Positions 25,201 to 36,400 are shown, counted from the first letter of the stretch. The stretch: 64,000 bases of DNA from Ceratopteris richardii (GCA_020310875.1 CM035430.1:106743979-106807978); one strand, 5' to 3'. The notes: generated by a model not told the origin, from the sequence alone. Made by a program: numbers and translations.

Positions 25201-26010
25201 GCTTTGTGTCAAACGAAATATATTGACACATTATTGCAGCGTTTTGGCCTTGAAGACTGTAAGCCTATTGCCACTCCTATGGAGACAGGTTTACGATTGA
25301 GTCTTCATGATGCTGGAGATGCATTTGATGCTGTTCTCTATCAGCAGGCTGTTGGATGCTTGATTTACTTATGCATTACTCGGCCAGATATTCAGTTTGC
25401 TGTCTCACAGATGAGCAGGTTTATGCATTGCCCAAGAGTCACGCATTGGAAAGCGGTTAAGCGCATCTTTTGCTACTTGAGTGGTACTCGGCTACTTGGG
25501 TTGTTTTATCCCAAGGGGGGATCACTACTGCCAGATTTGCATGCTTTTTCTGACTCAGATTGGGCTGGTTGCTATGACACTCGTGTGTCCACCAGTGGTT
25601 TTTGCTTCATGCTTGGTAGCTCATGTATATCTTGGTTGAGCAAGAAGCAGCCTACTGTGGCCACTTCCAGTTGTGAGGCTGAGTATAGGGCAGCTTTCAC
25701 AGCGACTGTTGAGTGTGTGTGGCTCAGACGCCTTATGGCTGATTTGGGTGTTGGCCAGTCTTCTGCCACCACCATCTTCACTGACAGTCAGAGCGCATTG
25801 GCAGTTGCGAGGAACCCTGTGTTCCATGCTCGCACTAAGCACATTGAGGTGCATTATCACTATGTCAGGGAGAGGTTCTCTGCTGGGGAGATCAGCTTGG
25901 CATATGTGCCCACGCAAGAGAACATTGCAGACCTTTTCACGAAGGCTCTGCCTAGGGAGAAGTTTGAAGCTTTCCGCAAAGCTTTGGGCTTACTTCCTTT
26001 TGTGGAGTGA
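25201..26010 (+). pseudogene. pol: Element C pol, 3' part: end of RT and RNase H
   Basis: When one GAATG copy is removed, the frame continues directly from 8274 (QVDGG-MALCQTKYIDTLLQRFGLEDC). It contains the RT C-terminal region (ATPMETGLRL, VGCLIYLCITRPDIQFAVSQMSRFMHCP) and copia RNase H: SDSDWAGCYDTRVSTSGFC, SSCEAEYRAAFTATVECVWLRRLM, DSQSALAVARNPVFHARTKHIEVHYHYVRE and the conserved end ADLFTKALPREKFEAFRKALGL. No stop inside; it ends at the TGA at 26008-26010. It is cut from its 5' part by 16.9 kb of D. Confidence 0.93.
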
Positions 26011-26071
26011 TTTCCACATAGCTCGGCACTTCCTTATACATGAGTGCCAGCTCCTTGTTCACCGCATCACT

Positions 26072-26084
26072 CCCAGGGGGGATT
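26072..26084 (+). other. Polypurine tract of element C
   Basis: CCCAGGGGGGATT directly before the 3' LTR start TGTTGATA. Confidence 0.8.
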
Positions 26085-26314
26085 TGTTGATATATTTAGG
26101 TAGTGATGTGTGTGAACACTCTAGGACCGCCGGGGCACTTTTTTCCCTCTTTAGGAGGTTTTTTTCCCCCAGCTTGTATATATGCCTATTGCCCTAATGG
26201 GCTACTCATCTTTGTACATTCTCGAGTAATACATTCAGTCTTGTGTGTTGTGCTCCAAGCTTCTTCTTCTTCCTTGTGCTGTTCGTGTGCTTCCGCAGAC
26301 GTCTAACTCCAACA
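26085..26314 (+). repeat. 3' LTR of element C
   Basis: 230 bp, TGTTGATA ... CCAACA, followed by the target repeat GTACC at 26315-26319, after which gag of element B resumes. Confidence 0.95.
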
Positions 26315-26906
26315 GTACCAAGCTAGGAATGAGGCTCGTGTTGCTTACCTCCAAAAATAGTTGGACAATGAGCACATGAATGAAGGTGATTCTATGGACA
26401 GTTTTCTAACAAAGATCACATACTTGAAGGAACAGTTGATTTCTGCTGATGTAGTTATACTAGATAGCTCACTTTTGCATACCATTGTGAAGGGTCTTCC
26501 TGATTCATATCAGAGTTTTGCTTCTACTCTTCGGTTGATGATGAAAGGCAATCCAAATGCCTTGTCATTTGAGGAGTTAGTCTCTGTTTTGTTGCAAGAA
26601 GATGAGTCGAGGCAAAACTGGTTCATTATGCATGTTGCAGATCATGCTTTCTTGGTGACTCAGAAGGGCAAAGGAAAATGGATCTCTTCTACTAGTAAGC
26701 AGAAATCTCCAAATGCTGCACATTCAAAGAAAGAAGACAAAGATGAGAAGAAATAAAAAAAGCAAAATTTTTTTTGCCAGTACCATAAAGCAAATGATCA
26801 TGTCATTAAGATCTGTCCAAAACTGGCTGCTAAAGAGGCAAACAAGAAAGAGGCCAGAATGGTTGTTGCAGAGGCTTCTACACCAAAAACAGAGTCTGCT
26901 AATCTT
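26315..26906 (+). pseudogene. gag: Element B gag, 3' part
   Basis: Resumes the B gag after C (QARNEARVAYLQK, then a TAG where C has CAG, LDNEHMNEGDSMDSFLTKI). It runs through the LLHTIVKGLPDSYQSFASTLRLMMKGNPNALSFEELVSVLLQED segment, the Lys-rich tail and a damaged zinc knuckle (stop after DEKK at 26754; the knuckle is read from another frame). Homology to C ends at about 26906, just before the protease; no B protease, integrase or RT follows, so B is truncated here. Confidence 0.85.
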
Positions 26907-28342
26907 GTTGTAGAGCCTGCTGATCATTGTATTTGAAGAAAATCCTTTTTGCAAAAATATATACGACCTTACTTCTTTATTTTTAACAATGATCTAGGCA
27001 TGAGAACATCACCCTGCATCACTCCACAACACCGGGCTACATCGGTTTCATATCAATATTGGAAAGGGACTGAGGTCTCACCATACTGAGATCAACATTT
27101 GTTTCCATACTCATGTGTTCTACTTGTGTAGTAGATCATTGTAATCGACAAGGAGTTTCATAATGCAAGCAAAAGATCCTTTAGCCCCTGGACCTAGTTG
27201 GCGAACAATGAATTATCAATATCTTATAATCAAAGATTATCCATTGCTCCCACCACATGAGCTCACTAGATTCCAAGGCACATTACCCATTGAAGATCCA
27301 CCAACTGGAAGTCACACTGGTTCTAGGAACTTGCAAGACCACTCATTGGTGTGAAATACATTTTTGAGTCAAAGCTAGAGTTTGAACACCACTAGGGTCG
27401 CTTCCAATTTTCTCCTAGGAATTCAAAACAATAAAAAACTCAAAAGAACTTCAACTTATATGGGGGAAAGTCGATTTGGCTTAATACTTCATTGCACCAC
27501 TATCCAAGCTTGAGTTATATTGATGTTATTTCTTCAATCACATGCTACAACTAGGCTTGGACAAGGATGTTCCTGGTACATTTGTGCTACCCTCAATATA
27601 TCCAAACCAACCCTTAAAGAAATTCAAGTTGAGATGCAAACAAATCAAAAAGACCCTGAAGATATTTGGCATGCACCTTCCATCATATAAAGAAACCTTG
27701 GTCCCAAAAACAATGAAGAGAAGTGATATAATTAAGCTAACACATATGTTAGCCATCACTAGAACTATCCATGGCATTATGGATGTGCATGCAACACTTT
27801 GCATTCTCGAGGCTAGATAGGTTTAGTTAGCCACACACAAGATCTGGTTTAGCTTGTACATTGCAAAGAATTTGTCTATGTAGATTGAATCGGCAAAAAG
27901 ATCCTGCAAAGTGGTCTTTGGTGGCAAACCATGCAAGGAGATGAGCATAAGTATGTTTGGCAATGTGATCCATGCCAACAAACTGGTCAACCATTTTCAC
28001 GACATTACTTCCCTCTACATCCTATTCTTCCTCTTGAAACATTTCAAAAATGGGGCTAGAATTTCATTGGCCCAATTACTCCTCCGAATACTCTCACTGA
28101 TAATCTTTATATTCTGACTTGCACCAACTATGCTACATGCTCCACTAAGGCCTAGATAGTTTGTTCTACCATTAATTGAAGTATTGACAACCTCCTTTAA
28201 TATTACACATAAATTCAGTACTCCATATTATCCTTGTGATAATGGTCTTGCAAAAAGCAATAACAAAACACTCTTGACTTTGCTAAAAAGAGCTAATTGC
28301 AGACTGTCATGATCATTAGGATGAAATCCTACCTTTTGTTCT
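26907..28342. other. Unassigned AT-rich sequence between elements B and G
   Basis: About 1.4 kb with no recognised element ends, primer site, RNA gene or protein family. The longest plus-strand open frames (27163-27354, 27542-27820) have no motif I can identify. It may be old intergenic DNA or a strongly decayed transposon. Both borders are truncations of copia copies. Confidence 0.5.
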
Positions 28343-28573
28343 TGCTGATATATTTAGGTAGTGATGTGTGTGAATACACTAGGACCGTTGGGCAATTTTT
28401 TCCCTCTTTAGGAGGTTTTTTGCCCCTGGCTTGTATATACACCCATAGCCCTAACAGGTTACTAATCCTAGTACATTCTAGTGGTAATACATTCTGTATT
28501 GTAATGTTCTGCTCCAAGCTTCTTCTTCTTCCTTGTGCTATTCACGTGCTTTCATAGACATCTAACTCTAACA
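28343..28573 (+). repeat. 5' LTR of element G
   Basis: 231 bp, TGCTGATA ... CTAACA, homologous along its full length to the C LTR but clearly more diverged. No 3' LTR of G is present. Confidence 0.9.
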
Positions 28574-28575
28574 AT

Positions 28576-28587
28576 TGGTATCAAAGC
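28576..28587 (+). other. Primer binding site of element G
   Basis: TGGTATCAAAGC: the Met-tRNA site with one G to A change. Confidence 0.85.
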
Positions 28588-28928
28588 AGGTTGCCGCTTC
28601 ATCTAAGGTGTCGTAGACACCTCTCTGGTTGCAGTCTCATAATCGCACGAAATTTGGTGAGCATACTCAAGGTGTTTCAGAGATCAAAACAACTTTGCTA
28701 TGTGGTGCCGAAATCGCAATGTGAGCTTGTTTTGACCTCCGAATGCACTATCGTAGTGTTTGTGCAGGCTATTTCATCTTTTTGTGGCAAAGGTATATAC
28801 CTATTTTGGTTTGCTAGTATAAGTGCCTCAAAGTCTGCTACAAGTTTAGCAGAATCCATCTGGGCCATTTTGTTCAACTTTTTAAGATATAGTAAATTTT
28901 TTTAATCAAGGTATTTTAGTCACTAGCC

Positions 28929-29100
28929 ATGGCTAAAAGGAGTGATGTATTCCATATGTTGGCTATTGAGGATAAGTTGGATACTACCAACTACCCGTTC
29001 TGGGCTTATATGATGCAACATGTATTGGTTGCAAAAGGACTGTGGAACATTGTGTAGGGTGTTGAAAAATGTCCTACTACACCTGCAACTATTACAACTG
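28929..29100 (+). pseudogene. gag: Element G gag, 5' part
   Basis: Starts at the family ATG (MAKRSDVFHMLAIEDKLDTTNYPFWAYMMQHVLVAKGLWNIV), then a TAG replaces the CAG of C at about 29055. The sequence is interrupted at 29100 by H; AACTG at 29096-29100 is the target duplication. Confidence 0.85.
29096..29100. repeat. Target site duplication of element H, left copy
   Basis: AACTG, repeated at 35520-35524. Confidence 0.93.
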
Positions 29101-30112
29101 TGTTGGTGCAGATCAATCACCAATTGAAGATTTGGAGTAAAGAAGATGGATACATTCACAAGAGTGAAGGACATGTACACATATGTACATTAGTTATGAC
29201 ATAGGATACATATACTTATGTTTTGATAAAAGTTTGTGCATAATTGCCTATAAATACTTTTGGAAAATGTCGGGATATAGAGAGAAGACGAGAAGAGACT
29301 ATGTACGAGCATAGGAATAGAGGAATAAGTGATTGTAAATGTCAATAGACACATGAGGAAGGTGTTGAAGTCTCTCTCATTTTTCAGTTGTAGTCTTCTC
29401 CAGAAATGAAAGAAATATTGTGCCCGATGTTTCTGTGTTTACTCCGTCTGTGGTAGATCATTTGTGAAATCCTTTTGAGGATATCTAAGTTGGTAGTTAA
29501 TGAGTCTGTGACCTAAGTTTCAGAGTCTAATTGCAAACAGGCTAGGAGAATTGTTAGTAGGAACATTCATATGTGTTGAGTGTTCACAGTTATCTGAAAC
29601 AGGCGCAGATTTCGAGTCCAAAGAAATGAGTAGTGCTCAGTGCACAGTGTAAAGTTTTACACATATGATAGCTCAAAATCTAAGTTGAGAGATAAGCTAT
29701 CTACAGCCAAAAGGATTTTGTAAAACGGGTTCGACATTGTGAGAACCAAAGTTAAGAAGTTAGGGGTGTCAAATCGACTTCTCAGAAGTGCAGATTTGGA
29801 CATAGGTAACTTGTGAAGTTGATTTCTCAAGTTATACTAAACCTTTTGAAGAATTTTAACTTGGAGGAGGTGCACAATCTCTAGGCAACACTCCATACAA
29901 AATTTCATAGAAAACTTTACATGTTTGATAGGTCAATGAGAAGAAATTGTGCAGCAGACTTTCTGTGTTTTATCTTCTTCACAGATTTTCTCAACTTTTG
30001 ATAATTTGGAGATTGGACCTCTAATATGGTGAAGGTTTTGACTTACTCTTGATATAGAGGTGTTCTAAATTCAAGAGTAGGTTGTTCTTTTGGAGATTAA
30101 CACTCTCCATCA
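29101..30112 (+). repeat. 5' LTR of element H
   Basis: 1012 bp, TGTTGGTGCAG ... CTCTCCATCA. The TATA box TATAAATA is at 29249-29256, unusually near the LTR start, leaving a long R/U5-like part of about 850 bp. Confidence 0.95.
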
Positions 30113-30113
30113 G

Positions 30114-30125
30114 TGGTATCAGAGC
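30114..30125 (+). other. Primer binding site of element H (Met-tRNA)
   Basis: TGGTATCAGAGC one base after the LTR end. Confidence 0.95.
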
Positions 30126-30334
30126 AGGAGACATCAAAATCAAGGAAAGGAGGGTCCCAACTGCTGCAGATTCAAGAAATTCAACAATTGAAGAAATAAA
30201 AGGTGAAAGTTTGAAGGCAAAGCTTGAGGAGGAGACCATACGACATCAAGAAGGAAAAAAGGAGTCTAATTCGAAGTAAAGGTACATATATTGTTCATAA
30301 AGCTTGAAGATTTCAATACACAGGTGGACACAAG

Positions 30335-30731
30335 ATGGGAGATTCTCTACAGATAGAGAAATTGGATAGGGAAAACTATCCTGCATGGTCAATGAGGATG
30401 GAAGCTCATCTTATGAGCAAAGATTTGATTGCTTACATCACAGGAGAAGAAGAGAAGCCACAGTTCAGAGATCCTAGTGTTCCAACTAGGGAAGAGTTAG
30501 CAGATTTGAAAAATTGGATGAAGAAAGATGCTCAAGCTAGGAGCATTATATATATGGCAGTCAATGATTACTTGTTACCTCATATTCGAGGTCTTGAAAT
30601 TGCAACTGATTTGGAATGGTTTGGAGGAGCATTTCCAGAATACTACAAAGTCAAGGAAGGCATCCTTATGGGCAGAGTTTACAACCTTCAAGAAGAAGGC
30701 TTCTCAATCTATTTGAAACTATGTAACAAGG
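30335..30731 (+). pseudogene. gag: Element H gag N-terminal part, frameshifted
   Basis: ATG 30335 (MGDSLQIEKLDRENYPAWSMRMEAHLMSKDL), the usual copia gag opening, in frame to about LEIATDLEW. A single-base indel near 30615 then moves the conserved GLEEHFQ ... SLWAEFTTFKKKASQSI segment to another frame, which meets a TGA at 30714-30716 just before NYVTRMKDIG. From there the frame is open into pol. So one frameshift and one stop separate the gag start from pol. Either H is defective in gag and was copied in trans, or the lesions post-date insertion. Confidence 0.85.
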
Positions 30732-33700
30732 ATGAAAGACATTGGAGATGCATTAGGAGCTGTTGATGAAGACATTGAGGAGGATAAATTGGTAAGGCAA
30801 ATCCTTACAGGTTTGAGAGGTGATGACAAATGGAAGCCATTCATTTTATCTACAGAATTATTACTTGACCATTTCACTCCTGATTTAAATCAGTTGCTAG
30901 GTCATATGCTAACATTTGAGCAGGATGTTAAAGGAGATGGTGATAAGAGTGCAGGTCATGCAATGTACTCAAAAGATAAGAAGAAGAATAGCAAAGGAAA
31001 GCAACAAGCAGGTGAAGATGAAGGAACAACTACTCAAGCCAACTTCCTAAGAGGAAGAGGAGGTGGCAAAGGTAGAGGAAGAGGCAGAAGCAACAAGGAT
31101 GGAGGCAAAGCTTGCTGGATTTGTGGTAAGACAAATCACTTAGCTAATGATTGTTGGCATAATAATCAGAGTAATGGTGGATATAATCAGAACTATAATT
31201 CAAGAGGAAGAGGTGGCAGAAATCAAAGAGGTAATTTCAGAGGTAGAGGTGGAAGGAGTTACTTTGGAAGAAATGCAGGTAGAGGATTCCAAAGTCAACA
31301 ATATAACAACACCTACTACAATTATGCTTCAGATCAAAAGGAGGATTCAACATTGATAATGAATGCAACTTGTGAAAGGCAGAGTGAAGATCAAAGAGTT
31401 TTCTACATTGACTCAGGGTGTAGCAATCACCTGAGTGGTAATATATCCTTGATGACTGACTTGGAGAATAATGTTTTTAATCATGTTGTTCAGACAGGTG
31501 ACAACACAAAGCACAATGTGAAGTCAATTGGATCAGTGAAGGCCAAGGATGGTAGCACCTTATTGAGTAAGGTCTTGTATGTTCCTACAATTCCTAAGAA
31601 TTTGATAAGTGTAGGACAAATTGTTGAAAAGGGATATGAAGTAAGGTTTACTAATGATGGAGTATATGTGGAAGAACCTAGCCAAGGGTATAAACAGATT
31701 GTTTCAGGGAAAAAGGAAGGAAGATTATTTACATTGAAGATTCAAGGCAACTTTGGTCATGCTATGTTCACATATGGAGGACATAAGATCTTTGAGTTAG
31801 ATCTTTGGCACAAGAGGCTTGGACATTTCAATGAAAGAGGTATTAAAGATATGGTTAACAATGGTTCAGTGCTTGGATTGCCTAATGTTGCAGGTCAACA
31901 TATGACATACAAATGTGAGGCATGTCAATTAGGTAAGGCTCATAAGAATTCTTACTCCAATCATGGTTTTATGTACTCAGAGAAGCTTGAATTGGTACAC
32001 ACAGATGTGTGGGGACCATCAAAGGATTTCAGTATAAATGGGTCAAGGTATTATGTGATTTATGTTGATGATGCTACTAGATGGATCACTATCTATGTGA
32101 TCAAAGATAAGTTAGAAGTGTTTAATACATTTGAACACTATCATGCATATGCAGAAAGAATTACAGGTTATAAGTTGAAGAGATTAAGGTCAGATGGAGG
32201 GGGAGAGTATTTCTCTAATGAGTTCAGTGATTACTTATGGAATGCAGGTATAAAAAGGGAAGTTACTTGCAGGTACTCTCCTCAACAAAATGGTGTTGCA
32301 GAAAGGAGAAATAGAACACTTGTTGAGTTTGCAAGATCCATGATGAAGGAGAAAAATTGCCCTAATTATTTGTGGGCTGAGGCTGTAAATACAGCCACTT
32401 ATTTGGTCAATAGGTTACCATGTAAAGCCTTGCAGGGTATGACACCATATGAGGCTTGGTGGGGTAAGAGACCTACCTTGGATCATTGCAGAGTTTTTGG
32501 ATGTGTGGCATATGCATATGTGCCATCACAATTAAGGCACAAGTTGGAACCTAAAGCTGAAAAATATGTTTTCATTGGTTATGATGATAAGCAGATGGGC
32601 TATAGATTGTGGAGTCCATCTACAAAACAATTCATGGTTTCTAAAGATGTTACATTTGATGAGCAAAGTACTTGGTATGCAGGTACAATCAATATCAATA
32701 CAGGTGATGAAGAAGAAGTGAACCAAAGGAAAGGTAAATCAAAGGTTCAAATATTTGATGAACAAGAGAATAATGAAGTGCAGGTTGAAGTGGAAGAAAC
32801 ACCAAGATTTGATCCTGAATATGAAGAACCAGAAACTTCAAGAAGTGGAGAGCTTAGGAGGTCTACAAGGAATAAATGGCAACCTACAAGGTACAGCTAT
32901 GATACTTCTTTTTTGGCCACAAAAGACTATGCTTATATGATGAAAACAAATGAAGACCCTTCTACATATGAAGAGGCAAAAGGTAAAGAAAAATGGGAGA
33001 AAGCTATGCAGGAAGAATTTGATGCACTATTGGAGAATCAAACATGGGATTTGGTTCCAAAACCAAATAGTCAGAAGATCATTGGATGCAAATGGGTTTA
33101 CAAAACCAAGAGGTTTGCAGATGGAAGTGTGTCTAGATACAAAGCTAGACTTGTTGTCAAAGGTTTTGCTCAGACTTATGGTGTTGACTATGATGAGACT
33201 TATAGTCCTGTGGCAAAGATGACAACCATCAGGACACTTATTGCTATTGCTGCATGTAAAGGTTGGAAGTTATGTCAACTTGATGTGAAAAATGCTTTTT
33301 TGAATGGTTATATTTTAGATGATGTATTCATGGAGCAACCTCAAGGGTTCAGAGATAAAAGGTATCCAGATCATGTGTGCAAGCTCAAGAGAGCTTTGTA
33401 TGGCTTGAAGCAGGCCCCAAGGGCATGGAACTATAGACTTGTGAAGTTCTTAAAGGAACTTGGATTTCAGGTGTCTAAAGCAGATAGTAGCTTGCTTGTC
33501 AAAGCAAGTGATAATGGTTTCATATACATGTGCATATATGTTGATGATATAATTCTTACAGGTACAGATGAAGAAGGAATACAAAGACTCGAGAAGCAAA
33601 TGGAAAAGGAGTTCAAGATAAGTGACTTGGGAGACTTGTCATACTTCTTGGGCATGGAGATTACATATACTCAACATGGAGTATTTGTGACCCAAGAAAG

Positions 33701-34499
33701 GTATTTGAAGAACTTGTTAATCAAGTTTAAAATGGATGATTGCAGGGTAGCACCTACACCAATGGAGGTGAATCACAAATTGAGTAAGTTTGGAGGTGAA
33801 GAACTCAAGGACATGAGACAATATCAGAGTTTGGTTGGTAGTCTTATCTATGCTACTTTAACTAGACTTGATTTATCATATGCAGTAGGGGTTTTGTCTC
33901 AATTCATGCATTGCCCAAGGAAAGAACATTGGATTGCAGGTCAAAGAGTGTTGAGGTACATTAAGGGTACACTCAATGAAGGTTTGTATTATGGGTTTAC
34001 CTCAGATACAAATATCAAAATTTATAGTGATGCAGATTGGGTAGGTAATCCAGATGATAGAAGGTCAACTTTTGGATATATGTGTTATGTGGGAGATAAA
34101 CTTATCTCATGGTGTTCCAAGAAGCAACATACAGTTGCTTTGTCTTCTACAGAAGCAGAGTATAAAGGCATGGTTGAAGCTGCAAAGGAAGTAATTTGGC
34201 TCAAGACTTTGATGAAGAGTTTTGACATTGTGCATGGGGTACCAATTATATATGGAGATAACATGAGTTCATTGTATTTAGCTGCTAATCCTGTTTTTCA
34301 TGCCAGGACCAAACACATTGAGATACAGTATCACTTTCTAAGAGAGAAAGTGATGGATAAGGAGATTGAAGTCATACATACTTCAACAAAAGATCAGATA
34401 GCTGATATGCTTACAAAGAGCTTGGATGGACCAAAGCTACAGAAGTTTAAAGACATGGCAGGTATAAAGAAGAAAGGAGAAACCTCAATTGATGATTGA
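30732..34499 (+). CDS. pol: Element H gag C-terminus and complete pol
   Basis: An open frame of 1255 codons; its first ATG is internal to gag (MKDIGDALGAVDEDI) and is not a natural start. It contains the gag end, a Gly/Arg-rich segment, and a CX2CX4HX4C knuckle (C128, C131, H136, C141) followed by more RGRGG repeats. Next come the protease (FYIDSGCSNHLSG, D227), integrase zinc domain (WHKRLGHF ... CEACQLGK), integrase core (VHTDVWG, RSDGGGEYF, PQQNGVAERRNR), and reverse transcriptase ([43 protein letters not shown] at about 33538-33565). RNase H ends it (YSDADWVG, STEAEYKGM, GDNMSSLYLAANPVFHARTKHIEIQYH, IADMLTKSLDGPKLQKFK). No lesion is seen. The stop at 34497-34499 overlaps the polypurine tract. 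Confidence 0.95.
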   Translation: MKDIGDALGAVDEDIEEDKLVRQILTGLRGDDKWKPFILSTELLLDHFTPDLNQLLGHMLTFEQDVKGDGDKSAGHAMYSKDKKKNSKGKQQAGEDEGTTTQANFLRGRGGGKGRGRGRSNKDGGKACWICGKTNHLANDCWHNNQSNGGYNQNYNSRGRGGRNQRGNFRGRGGRSYFGRNAGRGFQSQQYNNTYYNYASDQKEDSTLIMNATCERQSEDQRVFYIDSGCSNHLSGNISLMTDLENNVFNHVVQTGDNTKHNVKSIGSVKAKDGSTLLSKVLYVPTIPKNLISVGQIVEKGYEVRFTNDGVYVEEPSQGYKQIVSGKKEGRLFTLKIQGNFGHAMFTYGGHKIFELDLWHKRLGHFNERGIKDMVNNGSVLGLPNVAGQHMTYKCEACQLGKAHKNSYSNHGFMYSEKLELVHTDVWGPSKDFSINGSRYYVIYVDDATRWITIYVIKDKLEVFNTFEHYHAYAERITGYKLKRLRSDGGGEYFSNEFSDYLWNAGIKREVTCRYSPQQNGVAERRNRTLVEFARSMMKEKNCPNYLWAEAVNTATYLVNRLPCKALQGMTPYEAWWGKRPTLDHCRVFGCVAYAYVPSQLRHKLEPKAEKYVFIGYDDKQMGYRLWSPSTKQFMVSKDVTFDEQSTWYAGTININTGDEEEVNQRKGKSKVQIFDEQENNEVQVEVEETPRFDPEYEEPETSRSGELRRSTRNKWQPTRYSYDTSFLATKDYAYMMKTNEDPSTYEEAKGKEKWEKAMQEEFDALLENQTWDLVPKPNSQKIIGCKWVYKTKRFADGSVSRYKARLVVKGFAQTYGVDYDETYSPVAKMTTIRTLIAIAACKGWKLCQLDVKNAFLNGYILDDVFMEQPQGFRDKRYPDHVCKLKRALYGLKQAPRAWNYRLVKFLKELGFQVSKADSSLLVKASDNGFIYMCIYVDDIILTGTDEEGIQRLEKQMEKEFKISDLGDLSYFLGMEITYTQHGVFVTQERYLKNLLIKFKMDDCRVAPTPMEVNHKLSKFGGEELKDMRQYQSLVGSLIYATLTRLDLSYAVGVLSQFMHCPRKEHWIAGQRVLRYIKGTLNEGLYYGFTSDTNIKIYSDADWVGNPDDRRSTFGYMCYVGDKLISWCSKKQHTVALSSTEAEYKGMVEAAKEVIWLKTLMKSFDIVHGVPIIYGDNMSSLYLAANPVFHARTKHIEIQYHFLREKVMDKEIEVIHTSTKDQIADMLTKSLDGPKLQKFKDMAGIKKKGETSIDD

Positions 34500-34507
34500 G
34501 GGGGAGC
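34498..34507 (+). other. Polypurine tract of element H
   Basis: GAGGGGGAGC directly before the 3' LTR start TGTTGG, overlapping the last bases of the pol stop codon. Confidence 0.88.
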
Positions 34508-35519
34508 TGTTGGTGCAGATCAATCACCAATTGAAGATTTGGAGAAAAGAAGATGGATACATTCACAAGAGTGAAGGACATGTACACATATGTACATTAG
34601 TTATGACATAGGATACATATACTTATGTTTTGATAAAAGTTTGTACATAATTGCCTATAAATACTTTTGGAAAATGTCGGGATATAGAGAGAAGAAAAGA
34701 AGAGACTATGTATGAGCATAGGAATAGAGGAATAAGTGATTGTAAATGTCAATAGACACATGAGGAAGGTGTTGAAATCTCTCTCATTTTTCAGTTGTAG
34801 TCTTCTCCAGAAATGAAAGAAATATTGTGCCCGATGTTTCTGTGTTTACTCCGTCTGTGGTAGATCATTTGTGAAATCCTTTTGAGGATATCTAAGTTGG
34901 TAGTTAATGAGTCTGTGACCTGAGTTTCAGAGTCTAATTGCAAACAGGCTAGGAGAATTGTTAGTAGGAACATTCATATGTGTTGAGTGTTCACAGTTAT
35001 CTGAAACAGGCGCAGATTTCGAGTTCAAAGAAATGAGTAGTGCTCAGTGCACAGTGTAAAGTTTTACACATATGATAGCTCAAAATCTAAGTTGAGAGAT
35101 AAGCTATCTATAGCCAAAAGGATTTTGTAAAACGGGTTCGACATTGTGAGAACCAAAGTTAAGAAGTTAGGGGTGTCAAATCGACTTCTCAGAAGTGTAG
35201 ATTTGGACATAGGTAACTTGTGAAGTTGATTTCTCAAGTTATACTAAACCTTTTGAAGAATTTTAACTTGGAGGAGGTGCGCAATCTCTAGGCGACACTC
35301 CATACAAAATTTCATAGAAAACTTTACATGTTTGATAGGTCAATGAGAAGAAATTGTGCAGCAAACTTTCTGTGTTTTATCTTCTTCACAGATTTTCTCA
35401 ACTTTTGATAATTTGGAGATTGGACCTCTAATATGGTGAAGGTTTTGACTTACTCTTGATATAGAGGTGTTCTAAATTCAAGAGTAGGTTGTTCTTTTGG
35501 AGATTAACACTCTCCATCA
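34508..35519 (+). repeat. 3' LTR of element H
   Basis: 1012 bp, the same length as the 5' LTR; TATAAATA at 34656-34663. Followed by AACTG. Confidence 0.95.
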
Positions 35520-36400
35520 AACTGCAGGTACTAAAGCTAATGCAAAAGATGTGGAAGATGATGATATTCTGCATATTCCAATTCGTGCTGCGATTTCTAT
35601 TGCACCTACTATATAGCAAATTTGTTGGGATGGCAGAGATGCCCAGGCACATGCATTGATAGCTTTGTCTGTCAAACATACTATAATTCCTCACACTCGC
35701 TCTTGCAGAACAGCTAAGGATGCTTGGGATATACTTACCACATTGTAGAAAGCTAGGAATGAGGCTCGTGTTGCTTACCTCCGACAACAGTTGGAGAGTG
35801 AGCACATGAATGAAGGTGATTCTTTGGACAGTTTTCTAACAAAGATCAAAGACTTGAAGGAACACTTGATTTCTGCTGATGAAGCTATACCAGATAGCTC
35901 ACTTTTGCAGACCATTCTAAATGGTCTTCCAGGTTCATATCAAAGTTTTGCTTCGACTCTTCGGTTGATGATGAAAGGAAATCCAAATACCTTGTCATTT
36001 GAGAAGTTAGTCTCTGTTTTGTTGTAGGAAGATCAGTCGAGGTAAAGCAGGTCCATTATGCATGTTGCAGAACAAGCTTTCTTGGCAAGTGAGAAGGGCA
36101 AACGAAAATGGAGCTCTTCTACTAGTAAGTAGAAATCTCCAAATGCTGCACATTCAAAGAAAGAAGACAAAGATGAGAAGAAATCAGAAAAGCAGAAATT
36201 GTGTTTCCAATATTGTAAAGAAAATGATCATGTCATTAAGAGCTGTCCAAAACTGGCTGCTAAAGAGGCAAAGAAGAAAGAGGCCAGAATGGTTGTTGCA
36301 GAGGCTTCTACACCAAAAACAGAGTCTACTAAGCTTGTCTAGGATGAAGAATGGGCGTTTACTACTGTTTGCAGTTTTGACCCATCTTCTCATGAGTAGT
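35520..36400 (+). pseudogene. gag: Element G gag, 3' part
   Basis: Resumes G after H. It reads through the ALIALSV ... TAKDAWDILTTL segment (with stops at about 35614 and 35748), SEHMNEGDSLDSFLTKIKDLKEHLISADEAIPDSSL and LSFEKLVSVLL. Then a TAG replaces CAG at about 36025 and a TAA replaces CAG at about 36043. A mostly preserved knuckle region (FQYCKENDHVIKSC; first Cys changed to Phe) follows near 36205-36245. Further CAG to TAG changes occur near 36340 and 36397. Confidence 0.85.

Larger units (their letters stand above)
4236..26314 (+). mobile_element. Copia element C, near intact, hosting element D
   Basis: A complete Ty1/copia element with 230-bp LTRs at 4236-4465 and 26085-26314, both starting TGTTGATA and ending CCAACA. 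It carries a Met-tRNA primer site, a gag-pol reading frame, a polypurine tract, and a 5-bp target duplication GTACC (4231-4235 and 26315-26319) inside gag of element B. Without the nested element D and its GAATG repeat it is about 5.15 kb, typical for plant copia. The two LTRs differ at about 4 positions by eye. It is broken by a one-base deletion near 6092 and by insertion of D at 8274. Confidence 0.95.
29101..35519 (+). mobile_element. Copia element H, complete, gag damaged
   Basis: 6419 bp with 1012-bp LTRs (29101-30112 and 34508-35519), a Met-tRNA primer site, gag, a fully open pol and a polypurine tract, flanked by AACTG. It is a different copia family from A/B/C, with long LTRs and a Gly/Arg-rich gag tail. 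About 13 LTR differences were counted by eye (about 1.3%). It sits in gag of element G. Confidence 0.95.

Noticed and set aside
26724-28117. Host gene in the unassigned stretch
   Set aside because: Only short frames without motifs, splice pattern or start context; nothing supports a gene.
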